From: Novosphingobium sp. ST904
Lineage (GTDB): Bacteria; Pseudomonadota; Alphaproteobacteria; Sphingomonadales; Sphingomonadaceae
Direction: 5' to 3'
Assembly (NCBI RefSeq): GCF_001298105.1
Contig: NZ_LGJH01000164.1
Span: forward strand, 160,723-224,722
DNA length: 64,000 nucleotides
Part shown: piece by piece, positions 34,567 to 42,953 of the stretch
Layout of the letters: each line of letters opens with the position of its first letter
How positions within the stretch are numbered: the first letter of the stretch is position 1
Made by a program: the position numbers and the translations under genes
The notes under the pieces: generated by a model
What the model was told of the DNA's origin: nothing
Databases searched by the model: none
Seen by the model: the letters and a program-made list of their open reading frames with translations, nothing else

Positions 34567-36240
34567 TCAGATGCGTGCGGTATTCGCAGCGCTGAGTACT
34601 GCGCGGACGCTGGCGGTGGCCACGTCCTCGTCGATGCCGACGCCCCAGATCACGCGGCCATCGGGGGCCACGCATTCCACGTAGGCCGCTGCACGCGCGT
34701 CGGAGCTCTTGCCCATCGAGTGCTCTGCATAGTCGCGCACGTCGAGCGTGACACCGAAGCTCTCGGCCAGCGTGGCCGTAACCGAAGAGATCAGGCCGTT
34801 GCCGCGTCCGGAGACCGACTGCTCCTTGCCGTCCACGCCGATCTTACCGGCGAAGACGCGGGTGCCGTCGGCGGCCTTGGCTTCTTCCCAGTCGATGAGC
34901 TGGAAGTGCTGCGGGTCGTCGATGCGGTAGGCCTTGCGGAAGACCTCCCAGATGTCCGAGGCCTGGAGTTCGCGGCCCAGTTCGTCGGCCAGTTCCTGCA
35001 CATGCTTCGAGAAGTGCGCCTGCATGCGCTTTGGCAGTTTCAGGCCCTGGTCCTGTTCGATCACCCAGGCGAAACCGCCCTTGCCGGACTGCGAGTTGAC
35101 GCGGATCACGGCTTCGTAATCGCGGCCCAGATCGGCGGGGTCGATAGGCAGGTAGGGCACGGACCAGATCTGGTCGTTGCGCTTTTCCTGCGCGGCGAAG
35201 CCCTTCTTGATGGCGTCCTGGTGGCTGCCCGAGAAGGCGGTGAAGACCAGTTCGCCGCCATAGGGATGGCGTTCGCCGACCTTCAGCTGGTTGCAGTATT
35301 CCACCGTCTGGATCACTTCGTCGATGTCCGAGAAGTCCAGCTCGGGGTTCACGCCCTGCGTGTACATGTTCATCGCCACGGTGACGAGGCAGCAGTTGCC
35401 GGTACGCTCACCATTGCCGAACAGGCAGCCTTCGACCCGGTCCGCACCGGCCATCAGGCCCAGTTCGGCGGCAGCGACGCCGGTGCCGCGGTCGTTATGG
35501 GTGTGCAGCGAGATCACTGCCGATTCGCGGTTCGGCAGGTTCCGGCAGAAATACTCGATCTGGTCGGCATAGACGTTGGGCGTTGCCGCCTCGACCGTTG
35601 CCGGCAGGTTGAGGATGATCGGATTTTCCGGCGTCGGCTGGAGAATTTCCATCACCGCCTCGCAGACCTCGATCGAGAAATCGAGTTCGGCGGTCGAGAA
35701 GGTCTCGGGCGAGTATTCGAACTGCCACTTGGTGGCGGGATACTTCGCCGCCTGATCGCGCAGGATCCTGGCGCCGCCTTGCGCGATGCCCTTGATCTCT
35801 TGCTTGTCCATACCGAACACCACGTTGCGCCACAGCGGCGAGACGGCGTTGTAGAGGTGGACAATCGCGGCGTGGACGCCTTCCAGGCTCTCGAACGAGC
35901 GGGTGATCAGGTCTTCGCGCGACTGGGTCAGCACCTGCACCAGCACGTCTTCGGGAATGCGGTCGTTCTTGACGAGGCCGTTGATGAAGTCGAACTCGGT
36001 CGCACCCGCGCTGGGAAAGCCGACTTCGATTTCCTTGAGGCCGACCTTGACCAGCAGGTCGAAGAAGCGGTTCTTCTTTTCGGCGCCCATCGGGTCGATC
36101 AGTGCCTGGTTGCCGTCCCGCAGGTCGGTCGAGAGCCAGCGCGGCGCCTTGGTGATGACCTGCGAGGGCCACTGGCGGTTCGGCAGGTCGATCTGCGGGA
36201 AGGGACGGTACTTGACCGAGGGGTCTTGCAGCATGGTCAT
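34567..36240 (-). CDS. leuA: 2-isopropylmalate synthase
   Basis: First committed step of leucine synthesis: acetyl-CoA plus 2-oxoisovalerate. 557 aa, the longer LeuA type. Features: TIM barrel with STDLRDGNQALIDPM (metal Asp), the SLHTHNDRGTGVAA (HxH metal ligands) and GADRVEGCLFGNGERTGN signatures, then the C-terminal LeuA regulatory domain that binds leucine (GRGNGLISSVTATL, ECVAPDGRVIWGVGID). It starts at ATG 36240 (ATG 36234 also possible). A Leu-rich leader peptide 115 bp upstream suggests attenuation. The ilvBNC genes lie a few kb away on the same strand. Confidence 0.96.
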   Translation of the reverse strand: MTMLQDPSVKYRPFPQIDLPNRQWPSQVITKAPRWLSTDLRDGNQALIDPMGAEKKNRFFDLLVKVGLKEIEVGFPSAGATEFDFINGLVKNDRIPEDVLVQVLTQSREDLITRSFESLEGVHAAIVHLYNAVSPLWRNVVFGMDKQEIKGIAQGGARILRDQAAKYPATKWQFEYSPETFSTAELDFSIEVCEAVMEILQPTPENPIILNLPATVEAATPNVYADQIEYFCRNLPNRESAVISLHTHNDRGTGVAAAELGLMAGADRVEGCLFGNGERTGNCCLVTVAMNMYTQGVNPELDFSDIDEVIQTVEYCNQLKVGERHPYGGELVFTAFSGSHQDAIKKGFAAQEKRNDQIWSVPYLPIDPADLGRDYEAVIRVNSQSGKGGFAWVIEQDQGLKLPKRMQAHFSKHVQELADELGRELQASDIWEVFRKAYRIDDPQHFQLIDWEEAKAADGTRVFAGKIGVDGKEQSVSGRGNGLISSVTATLAESFGVTLDVRDYAEHSMGKSSDARAAAYVECVAPDGRVIWGVGIDEDVATASVRAVLSAANTARI

Positions 36241-36353
36241 GGGTAATCTCGCTCGGAAAAACTTCTTCGGTTAAAAGGCTTGCCGGTCCAGTTCAGGCCG
36301 GTCTTTCCGGGTCCCCTTGAGCGCCGAGCGCGCCGCAGGACCGACGCGTCAAC

Positions 36354-36404
36354 TCACGCCCAAGGGCGAGTAAGTCGCAGGGTAAGGCCTAGAAGAAGGT
36401 TCAT
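36354..36404 (-). promoter_or_regulatory. Leucine-rich leader peptide upstream of leuA (leuL-like attenuator)
   Basis: A 16-codon reading frame on the minus strand, ATG 36404 to TGA 36354, encodes MNLLLGLTLRLTRPWA: six Leu in the first eleven residues, using CTT, CTT, CTA, CTT, CTG and CTT. It lies 113 bp upstream of the leuA start, on the same strand, and no other gene intervenes. Leucine-codon leader peptides controlling leuA by attenuation are known in Proteobacteria. The Shine-Dalgarno is weak and I cannot point to one clear terminator hairpin, though GC-rich segments and a T-run (TTTTT near 36257) follow it. Confidence 0.7.
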
Positions 36405-36488
36405 TGCCGGAGCCTATGGGCATTCGCTTGGTCGATGTAAAGAGAAAAGGGCCTTTTCCTGCCCGCAGAGGGCGAAGCGCTTCATGAT

Positions 36489-37112
36489 CTAGGCAGGCGG
36501 AACCCTGTCGAGGAACAGACGGTCGAGCACGCTCCAGGGCAACATCCAGAATACGGCGACCAGGGCCGCGCAGGCGATGCCGAGCCATGGGGTTACGAAA
36601 GTCAGCGGAATGCCGAGGGCATATACTGCCGAAGCGGCGATCCCCTTGCGGTGCGAGGCCTTGTGATAGCGGCGGCTGGCGGCGGTGCGTGTGCCGGTGG
36701 TCGCGATTCGTCCCTGCAGCAGGACATAGGCGAGGGCAGGCGTCAGCATCGTTGCCAGATAGAGCAGGGTCGCCTCGCGGCTGAAGTGATGCTCGCCGAG
36801 ATAGGCGGTGGAGAAGGGGATCAGCGAGAGGGTGAACAGCAGCGGCATGTTCGACCACAGCAGCCCGCTGGTCACGACCCGCGCATGGCCGAGCAGGCGG
36901 TGGTGATTGACCCAGTAGATCGCGACGTAGGCATAGCTCAGCACATAGGCGATGAAGATCGGCCAGAGTTGCCAGAGCGCCTTCAGTCCCTCGGTGACCG
37001 GGGTTTTCAACTCCAGCACCATGATGGTGATGATGATGGCGAGCACGCCGTCCGAGAACGCCTCGACGCGGGCGAGGCCGTCCTCGCGCTCGATATCGTC
37101 AGCTTCGTTCAT
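36489..37112 (-). CDS. TMEM175 family potassium-channel-like membrane protein
   Basis: About 207 aa with six predicted membrane spans. The N-terminal helix has the TMEM175 signature VEAFSDGVLAIIITIMVLELKTP (FSDG with pore-lining Ile/Leu). Bacterial TMEM175 proteins form tetrameric K+ leak channels with one six-helix unit each, as here. Further spans include FIAYVLSYAYVAIYWVNHHRLL and the C-terminal pair. ATG 37112 is preferred; a longer frame adds an arginine-rich stretch without family similarity. It lies upstream of leuA on the same strand with an intervening 248 bp holding the leader peptide. Confidence 0.85.
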   Translation of the reverse strand: MNEADDIEREDGLARVEAFSDGVLAIIITIMVLELKTPVTEGLKALWQLWPIFIAYVLSYAYVAIYWVNHHRLLGHARVVTSGLLWSNMPLLFTLSLIPFSTAYLGEHHFSREATLLYLATMLTPALAYVLLQGRIATTGTRTAASRRYHKASHRKGIAASAVYALGIPLTFVTPWLGIACAALVAVFWMLPWSVLDRLFLDRVPPA

Positions 37113-37188
37113 CCGGGGCTCCGTTACATTCCAGCAATGGTGCTTGGAGGAGCGGAGCGCCCGGATCAAGATGTCAGATGGTATGGGA

Positions 37189-37506
37189 TCAGGTGCAGGT
37201 GAAGCCCTTGATCTTGCCGTCATCGCCGACCTGGACGTTCAGGCGGTCGGGCCGGTAGTCCATGGTCACGGCAGAGCCGGGCGTGATGACGCGCATCGGC
37301 TTGTCGCCGCGCGATGCGGTGATTGCGGCGATAACCTCGTCGCTGGCAGGCTGGCCGACGTAGGAAGCGAACTGTTCGGCGCCGCAGCTCGGCTCCATCG
37401 ACGGCGGGGTTGCATCGGCCACTTTGTCGTTCCCGGTACTGGCGCAGGCAGAAAGGGCGAAGAGCGCCGTGGCCAGGGTGATAGTCGCGGTCAGTCTGGT
37501 CTTCAT
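37189..37506 (-). CDS. I78 family peptidase inhibitor-like lipoprotein
   Basis: A 105-aa lipoprotein: signal peptide TRLTATITLATALFALSACAS with lipobox LSAC. The mature part shows the I78 inhibitor pattern, CGAEQFASYVGQPAS, then RVITPGSAVTMDYRPDRLNVQVGDDGKI with the conserved Asp-Tyr-Arg-x-x-R-L-N. Family members resemble Aspergillus elastase inhibitor; bacterial roles are unproven. Probably anchored in the periplasm. Confidence 0.85.
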   Translation of the reverse strand: MKTRLTATITLATALFALSACASTGNDKVADATPPSMEPSCGAEQFASYVGQPASDEVIAAITASRGDKPMRVITPGSAVTMDYRPDRLNVQVGDDGKIKGFTCT

Positions 37507-37573
37507 GCCGATCTCCTTTCGAGCATTCATGCCATGAGCCCATGGCGCATGGGCCGTGAACGGTCGATGACGC

Positions 37574-38222
37574 TTATTGCTTCTCGAAGGCGGCGTTGAT
37601 GACCAGTACGGTTTCGTCGGAGACCACCGGCACGTACTTGGAAACGCCGAAGTCGGAGCGTTTTGATCAGGGCGCGGCCGAGGAAGCCGATCGAATCCTT
37701 CTTGCTCATCGGGTTCTGTGCAGCGCCGAAGAAGCGCGCGATAATGGTGATCGGCTTGCTGACACCGTGGAGGGTCAGCGTGCCGTCGATCGAGGCGGCA
37801 TCGGGGCCGCGCGGCGTGACCGACGTGGCGACGAAAGTGGCAGTCGGGAACTTGCCGGCATCAAGCCAGTCGGCGCTGACGAGTTCCTCGGAAAGTTTGC
37901 TGCTGGTCGTCTGCACGGAAGTTGTGGGAATGGTGACGCTGAGCTTGGTGGCCGACAGCTTGTTGGGATCGAGCGTCAGCGAACCGCTCGCGCCCGAGAA
38001 CGTGCCGGCGAAGGGCGAAATGCCCATGTGCGAGACGCTGAAGGTGACTTGCGTATGGGCCGGCTCGACGGCGTAAGTTCCGGCCTTGACGTCGGCGGGG
38101 GTGCCCGATCCGTGCAGCATTTCCATGCGGTCGCGTCCACCGCCGGGGCCAGGCTGGGCGATGACGGGGGCCGCAAGCGCGGCAGCGGCAACCAAAGCGA
38201 AAGCGATATGCGGACGGCGCAT
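37574..38222 (-). CDS. YceI family periplasmic protein, frameshifted near 3' end
   Basis: About 215 aa. Signal peptide (HIAFALVAAAALAAPVIA), then the YceI lipocalin-like barrel that binds isoprenoid lipids in characterised members: GTYAVEPAHTQVTFSVSHMGISPFAGTFSGASG, SADWLDAGKFPTATFVATSV, IDGTLTLHGVSKPITI, KKDSIGFLGRA. An extra T in TTTT at 37661-37664 shifts the frame; removing it gives IKRSDFGVSKYVPVVSDETVLVINAAFEKQ and a stop at 37574. This is the only apparent insertion among the frameshifts in the window. ATG 38222 begins the signal peptide. Confidence 0.87.
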
Positions 38223-38240
38223 CGGGTCTGCTCCTGAACA

Positions 38241-38269
38241 AAAGAGGCGGCGCATTTCTGCGCCGCCTC
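38241..38269 (-). terminator. Intrinsic terminator of ilvC
   Basis: A perfect 11-bp stem, GAGGCGGCGCA / TGCGCCGCCTC, with loop TTTC; on the minus strand it is followed by TTTTG. It lies 38 bp after the ilvC stop and separates it from the YceI gene. Confidence 0.88.
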
Positions 38270-38306
38270 CGATGTTTCGTCAAACGCCAAAGCGTCTGGA
38301 CGGAAC

Positions 38307-39326
38307 TTAGTTCTTCGCCTTGTCCACCAGCGCGTTGGCGCCGATCCAGGGCATCATGGCGCGCAGCTTCGAGCCGGTTTCCTCGATCGGGTGACGCTTG
38401 GCGGCGATGCGCGAAGCCTTCAGTTCCGGCTGGCCGGCGCGGTTGTCCAGCACGAAGTCCTTCACGAAACGGCCCGACTGGATGTCTTCCAGAACGCGCT
38501 TCATTTCCTTCTTGGTCTCTTCGGTGATGATGCGCGGACCGGTCTTGATGTCGCCGTATTCGGCGGTGTTCGAGATTGAGTAGCGCATGTTGGCGATGCC
38601 GCCTTCATACATCAGGTCGACGATCAGCTTCAGCTCGTGGAGGCACTCGAAGTAGGCCATTTCCGGTGCGTAACCGGCTTCCACCAGCGTTTCGAAGCCG
38701 GCCTGGACCAGCGCGGTGGTGCCGCCGCAGAGCACGGCCTGCTCACCGAACAGGTCGGTTTCGCATTCCTCGCGGAAGTTGGTCTCGATGATGCCCGAAC
38801 GGCCGCCGCCGACGCCCGAAGCGTAGGCCAGAGCGACGTCCTGTGCATTGCCGGTCACGTCCTGATGGATCGCGACGAGGCAGGGCACGCCGCCGCCCTT
38901 GACGTATTCGCCGCGGACGGTGTGGCCCGGGCCCTTCGGCGCGATCATGATCACGTCGATGTCGGCGCGGGGTTCGATCAGGCCAAAGTGGACGTTGAGG
39001 CCGTGGGCGAAAGCGAGCGCCGCGCCGGGCTTCAGGTTCTCATGGATGTCGGCGGCGTAGATCGCGGCCTGATGCTCGTCGGGGGCGAGGATCATGAGCA
39101 CGTCGGCCCATGCGGCCGCCTCGGCGTTGGCGAGCACCTTGAAGCCGGCGCCTTCGGCCTTCTTGGCAGAGGGCGAACCCGGCCGCAGCGCGATGGCCAC
39201 TTCCTTGACGCCCGAGTCGCGCAGGTTCTGCGCGTGGGCGTGGCCCTGGCTGCCGTAGCCGAGGATCGCGACCTTCTTCTCGGTGATCAGGTTGATGTCG
39301 CAATCGGCGTCGTAATAGACCTTCAT
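38307..39326 (-). CDS. ilvC: Ketol-acid reductoisomerase
   Basis: NADPH- and Mg-dependent isomerase/reductase of valine, leucine and isoleucine synthesis. 339 aa, class I form. Visible: VAILGYGSQGHAHAQNLRDSG (dinucleotide), IALRPGSPSAKKAEGAG (beta2 loop with Arg/Ser for NADPH), and the metal site FREECETDLFGEQAVLCGG, followed by ECLHELKLIVDLMYEGG. It is the last gene of ilvB-ilvN-ilvC, starting 115 bp after ilvN and ending at a strong terminator. Confidence 0.97.
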   Translation of the reverse strand: MKVYYDADCDINLITEKKVAILGYGSQGHAHAQNLRDSGVKEVAIALRPGSPSAKKAEGAGFKVLANAEAAAWADVLMILAPDEHQAAIYAADIHENLKPGAALAFAHGLNVHFGLIEPRADIDVIMIAPKGPGHTVRGEYVKGGGVPCLVAIHQDVTGNAQDVALAYASGVGGGRSGIIETNFREECETDLFGEQAVLCGGTTALVQAGFETLVEAGYAPEMAYFECLHELKLIVDLMYEGGIANMRYSISNTAEYGDIKTGPRIITEETKKEMKRVLEDIQSGRFVKDFVLDNRAGQPELKASRIAAKRHPIEETGSKLRAMMPWIGANALVDKAKN

Positions 39327-39441
39327 CGTAGTACCCTTTCGACGGCCCGTTCCCGTAAGGCGGGGCCTGATTGATATGCGCCGTGGGCGCGTGGTTCGTT
39401 GTTTCCGGCACCGTGTGCCGAAGGATGGATTAAGCTCGGTT

Positions 39442-39960
39442 CTAGGCCTCGTGCGGCCCGCGGATCATGGCGACGATGCCGGTGCGGCCGACTTCGACAA
39501 GCCCGAGGTCGCGCATCAGCTGCACGAAGGTATCGATCTTGTCCGGCGCCCCGGTGAGTTCGAAGATGAAGCTCCCGGTGGTGGTATCGACTGCCTTGGC
39601 GCGGAAGATATCGGCCAGACGCAGTGCCTCGACGCGCTTTTCGCCGAGACCGGCCACCTTGATAAGCGCCAGTTCGCGGGCGACGTGCGGACCGACTTCG
39701 GTCAGGTCCACCACCTTGTGCACCGGTACCAGGCGTTCGAGCTGGGCGTGGATCTGGTCGATCTGGCTCGGCGGGCCGTGGGTGACGATGGTGATCCGGC
39801 TCACCGCGTGGTTCTCGGTGATGTCGGCCACGGTCAGGCTGTCGATGTTATAGCCGCGTGCGGTGAACAGGCCGGCGATCTTGGCGAGAATGCCCGCCTC
39901 GTTATCGACGGTGATGGTGAGGACGTGGCGTTCCTCGGCCTCTTGCTTGATGTGCATCAT
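39442..39960 (-). CDS. ilvN: Acetolactate synthase small (regulatory) subunit
   Basis: Regulatory partner of the large subunit, binding valine for feedback inhibition. 172 aa with an N-terminal ACT domain (RHVLTITVDNEAGILAKIAGLFTARGYNIDSLTV) and the C-terminal activation domain (LALIKVAGLGEKR...GAPDKIDTFVQLM). It begins 31 bp after the large subunit gene. Two adjacent ATGs (39960 and 39957) are possible starts. This subunit is what distinguishes the true biosynthetic synthase here from the solo ThDP enzyme at 2357. Confidence 0.96.
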   Translation of the reverse strand: MMHIKQEAEERHVLTITVDNEAGILAKIAGLFTARGYNIDSLTVADITENHAVSRITIVTHGPPSQIDQIHAQLERLVPVHKVVDLTEVGPHVARELALIKVAGLGEKRVEALRLADIFRAKAVDTTTGSFIFELTGAPDKIDTFVQLMRDLGLVEVGRTGIVAMIRGPHEA

Positions 39961-39991
39961 GATATGTCTTTCGGATCCTGCGCGCGCGTTC

Positions 39992-41734
39992 TCAGACCAA
40001 AGCCTTGGCTTCGTCGTCCATCGTGCCGGCGACGGTATCGCCGTAGAGGATCATGTCCGTATGGGCCGCACCCGAGGGGATCATCGGGAAGCAGTTCGAT
40101 TCCTTGGCGACGAGGCAATCGACGATGACGGGGCCGTCGTAGTCGATCATCTCCTGGATGCCGGCATCGAGCTGGCTTTCGTTCTCGATGCGGATGCCCT
40201 TCCAGCCATAGGCTTCGGCCAGCTTCACGAAGTCCGGCAGGCTGTCCGAATAGGACTGCGAGTAGCGGCTTTCGTACGTCAGTTCCTGCCACTGGCGGAC
40301 CATGCCCATCCACTCGTTGTTGAGGATGAAGATCTTCACCGGCAGGCGGTACTGGGTGGCGGTGCCCAGTTCCTGGATGTTCATCTGGATCGAGGCGTCG
40401 CCCGCGATGTCGATGACGAGGCTGTCCGGGTTGCCGAGCTGAGCGCCGATCGCGGCGGGCAGGCCATAGCCCATGGTGCCGAGGCCGCCCGAAGTCAGCC
40501 ACTTGTTCGGACCGAAGAAGTGGAAGTACTGCGCCGCCCACATCTGGTGCTGGCCGACTTCGGTGGAGATCACCGGGTCCTTGTCCTTCGTCAGCTCGAA
40601 CAGGCGCTGGACCGCGAGCTGCGGCATGATGGCCTTCTTCGAGAGCGGGAAGTAGAGGCTGTTCTTGCCGCGCCATTCCTCGACACGGGCTTTCCAAGGC
40701 GCCAGGTCCTGGCCTTTGCGATCACCCCAGAGCGTCAGGATCTGGTCGAGCACGGTGGCGCAATCGCCGATGATCGGCAGGTCGACGCGGACCGTCTTGT
40801 TGATCGATGCGCGGTCGATATCGATGTGGATCTTGGTCGAATTCGGCGCGAATGCGTCGAGGCGGCCGGTCACGCGGTCATCGAAGCGGGCGCCGATGCA
40901 GACGATCAGGTCCGCCTGGTTCATCGCCAGGTTGGCCTCGTAGGTGCCGTGCATGCCCAGCATGCCCAGCCAGTCGGCATGGTCGGCCGGGAAGGCGCCG
41001 AGGCCCATCAGCGTCGAGGTGACGGGCGCGCCGGTCTTCGCCTGAAGCTCGCGCAGCAGCTCGATAGCCCGCGGGCCGGAATTGATGACGCCGCCGCCGG
41101 TATAGAGCACCGGGGCCTTGGCCTTGGCGATCAGTTCGACGGCCTGCGCGATCTCGTCCGCTGTGCCTTCGGTGCGCGGCGAATAGCGCTGGCGGCGCTG
41201 CGTCGGCGTGTCGTTCCAGATGGCGCTGGCGATCTGGACGTCCTTGGGAATGTCGATCAGAACCGGGCCGGGCCGCCCCGAAGTGGCGATCTGGAACGCC
41301 TCGTCGATGGTCGCGGCAAGGTCTGCCGGATCCTTCACCAGGTAGTTATGCTTGGTGCAGTGACGCGAGATGCCGACGGTGTCCGCTTCCTGGAACGCGT
41401 CCGAGCCGATCAGCGCGGTGGGAACCTGGCCGGTGATGATGACCAGCGGAATCGAATCCATGAAGGCGTCGGCAATGCCGGTGATGGCATTGGTGGCGCC
41501 AGGGCCCGAGGTGACGAGAACGACGCCGGGCTTGCCGGTCGAGCGCGCGTAACCTTCGGCCGCGTGGGCCGCGCCGGCTTCGTGACGGACCAGGATGTGC
41601 CGAAGTCGCTCGTCGCCGAATAGAGCATCGTAGATCGGTAGCACGGCGCCGCCGGGATAACCGAATACGAATTCGACTCCCTGCTTGACCAGGCTTTCGA
41701 CCAGGATGTTCGCGCCGCTGCGCTCTTCAGTCAC
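39992..41734 (-). CDS. ilvB: Acetolactate synthase large (catalytic) subunit
   Basis: ThDP/FAD/Mg enzyme forming acetolactate or acetohydroxybutyrate. About 580 aa: GVEFVFGYPGGAVLPIYDAL, RHEAGAAHAAEGYARSTGKPGVVL with catalytic Glu, FAD-domain, and the ThDP motif IAGDASIQMNIQELGTA...LNNEWMGM. The frame is open upstream to a TTG at 41803, but the likely start is GTG 41734 (VTEERSGANILVESLV) with AAAAGGAATATG upstream, as in related IlvB proteins. The 218-bp gap to miaA holds a promoter-like TTGACG, a hairpin with T-run and a leader reading frame. Confidence 0.95.
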   Translation of the reverse strand: MTEERSGANILVESLVKQGVEFVFGYPGGAVLPIYDALFGDERLRHILVRHEAGAAHAAEGYARSTGKPGVVLVTSGPGATNAITGIADAFMDSIPLVIITGQVPTALIGSDAFQEADTVGISRHCTKHNYLVKDPADLAATIDEAFQIATSGRPGPVLIDIPKDVQIASAIWNDTPTQRRQRYSPRTEGTADEIAQAVELIAKAKAPVLYTGGGVINSGPRAIELLRELQAKTGAPVTSTLMGLGAFPADHADWLGMLGMHGTYEANLAMNQADLIVCIGARFDDRVTGRLDAFAPNSTKIHIDIDRASINKTVRVDLPIIGDCATVLDQILTLWGDRKGQDLAPWKARVEEWRGKNSLYFPLSKKAIMPQLAVQRLFELTKDKDPVISTEVGQHQMWAAQYFHFFGPNKWLTSGGLGTMGYGLPAAIGAQLGNPDSLVIDIAGDASIQMNIQELGTATQYRLPVKIFILNNEWMGMVRQWQELTYESRYSQSYSDSLPDFVKLAEAYGWKGIRIENESQLDAGIQEMIDYDGPVIVDCLVAKESNCFPMIPSGAAHTDMILYGDTVAGTMDDEAKALV

Positions 41735-41918
41735 AACATATTCCTTTTCCGACTCGTGGGCGTTTCCCGAGGGATGGGCTGCCCTTCGAATGTTGCGCGC
41801 CAATCACGGTGCGCATTACCAAAAAACCACAGTTCGCTTGTTGGCGAACTATAATGAAACCGACCCGACACGACGGGCGCCGTGCCGGGTCCTCCCTCTC
41901 CTCCCTGCATACTTTCAT
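41727..41918 (-). promoter_or_regulatory. Possible leader reading frame upstream of ilvB
   Basis: A 63-codon frame (ATG 41918) overlaps the ilvB GTG start by 8 bp. It includes VGFIIV just before the hairpin at 41831-41850, with GTC, ATT, ATA and GTT codons. Branched-chain codons next to a terminator-like hairpin suggest attenuation, but the frame is long and otherwise Arg-rich. It may be chance. Confidence 0.35.
41821..41850 (-). terminator. Terminator-like hairpin in the ilvB leader
   Basis: AGTTCGC (41831-41837) pairs with GCGAACT (41844-41850) across a 6-base loop. On the minus strand it is followed by TGTGG and then TTTTTT. It stands before, not after, a gene, which fits an attenuator rather than a simple terminator. 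Confidence 0.5.
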
Positions 41919-41932
41919 CAGCAGGTGAGGGG

Positions 41933-41961
41933 GCTCTAAGGGGACGAAAATATTACGTCAA
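41933..41961 (-). promoter_or_regulatory. Possible ilvB promoter overlapping the miaA 3' end
   Basis: On the minus strand TTGACG (41961-41956) is followed after 17 bp by TAGAGC. The pair is a weak sigma-70-like match, placed so that a leader of about 190 nt would precede ilvB. Confidence 0.35.
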
Positions 41962-42953
41962 CCCCATAACGTGAAATAATCTATCTTGTATGGATTTTTC
42001 GTCGAAATATTCGAACTCAATCCTTGTCCAATCTTGCGGAGGTTGGTGCCGCAGCCAGGTGAACTGACGCTTGGCATAGTTCCGCGTGACCTGTGATCCG
42101 CGGGCAATCGCTTCTTCCAGCGTGGTTTCTCCGCGCACCACGGCGGCAAGCTCGGGAACGCCGATCGCACGCATTACCGGCAGGTCGGGATCGAGCCTTC
42201 TTGCGAGCAGGGCTTCCACTTCGCGCAGGGCTCCGCGCTCGATCATGCGTTCGAACCGCAAGTTGCAGCGTGCGTAGAGCGCTTTTCGCTCGGGCAGGAG
42301 GATCGCGGCGTGAAGCGAGACATCGCCGCCGATGCCGCCGCTGGTCCGGGCCTGCCAATGGGCGATGGTCAGCCCTGTAGACCGCACGACCTCAAGCGCG
42401 CGCGCGATGCGGGCAGCGTCTGCCGGGGCAAGCCTGGCGGCGCGTTCCGGGTCTTCGGTCTGCAGGGCGGCATAGGCATCTGCAACCGGCAGGGCGCGCA
42501 CCGTCTCGCGTACATCGGGATCGATGGCCGGTACCGGGGCGATGCCTTCCAGCAGCGTGCGTATATAAAGCCCGGTGCCGCCAACGAGGATCGGTATGGC
42601 GCCTTCGGCATGGACGCCGGCGATGGTTTCGCGTGCGGCCCGTGCCCAGTCGGCGGCGGAACAGGTTTCGGCGCGTCCCATGTGCCGAACAGGCGGTGAT
42701 CGATGCCGCCCATCTCCTCGGGCGCGGGGCGGGCGCTGAGAACCGTCAGGTCTGCATAGACCTGCGAACTGTCGGTATTGATGACGACCGCGCGCTTTCC
42801 GCGCCTTTCCAGTTCCTGCGCCAGGGCAACGGCACAATCGCTCTTGCCGCTGGCGGTCGGCCCTGCAATGAGCGCGAGCGGCGGTTTTTGCCCGTTCGGC
42901 ACATCGCCTGTGGAATTTTCATACGCAGCTTCAAGGGAATTCGCAGTGCTCAT
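41953..42953 (-). CDS. miaA: tRNA dimethylallyltransferase, frameshifted in this sequence
   Basis: Adds dimethylallyl to A37 of tRNAs reading UNN codons. The Walker A motif is LIAGPTASGKSDCAVALA, then INTDSSQVYADLTVLSARP (DSxQxY), and after the break LVGGTGLYIRTLLEGI and the C-terminal FTWLRHQPPQDW. A C is missing on the + strand near 42674, so WDGAETCSAADWARA is split. Corrected length is 333 aa. The start ATG 42953 overlaps the GTG of divergent serB; no clear Shine-Dalgarno is seen, and a downstream GTG is an alternative. Confidence 0.92.

Noticed and set aside
34561..36246. 561-aa open frame opposite leuA
   Set aside because: Antisense to a complete, conserved leuA; no recognisable motif.
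36241..36353. A defined attenuator terminator before leuA
   Set aside because: Several short GC stems can be drawn, but none is long and directly followed by a T-run, so I did not annotate one.
39863..41623. 586-aa open frame opposite ilvB
   Set aside because: Antisense shadow; Asp/Arg/His-rich with no domain.
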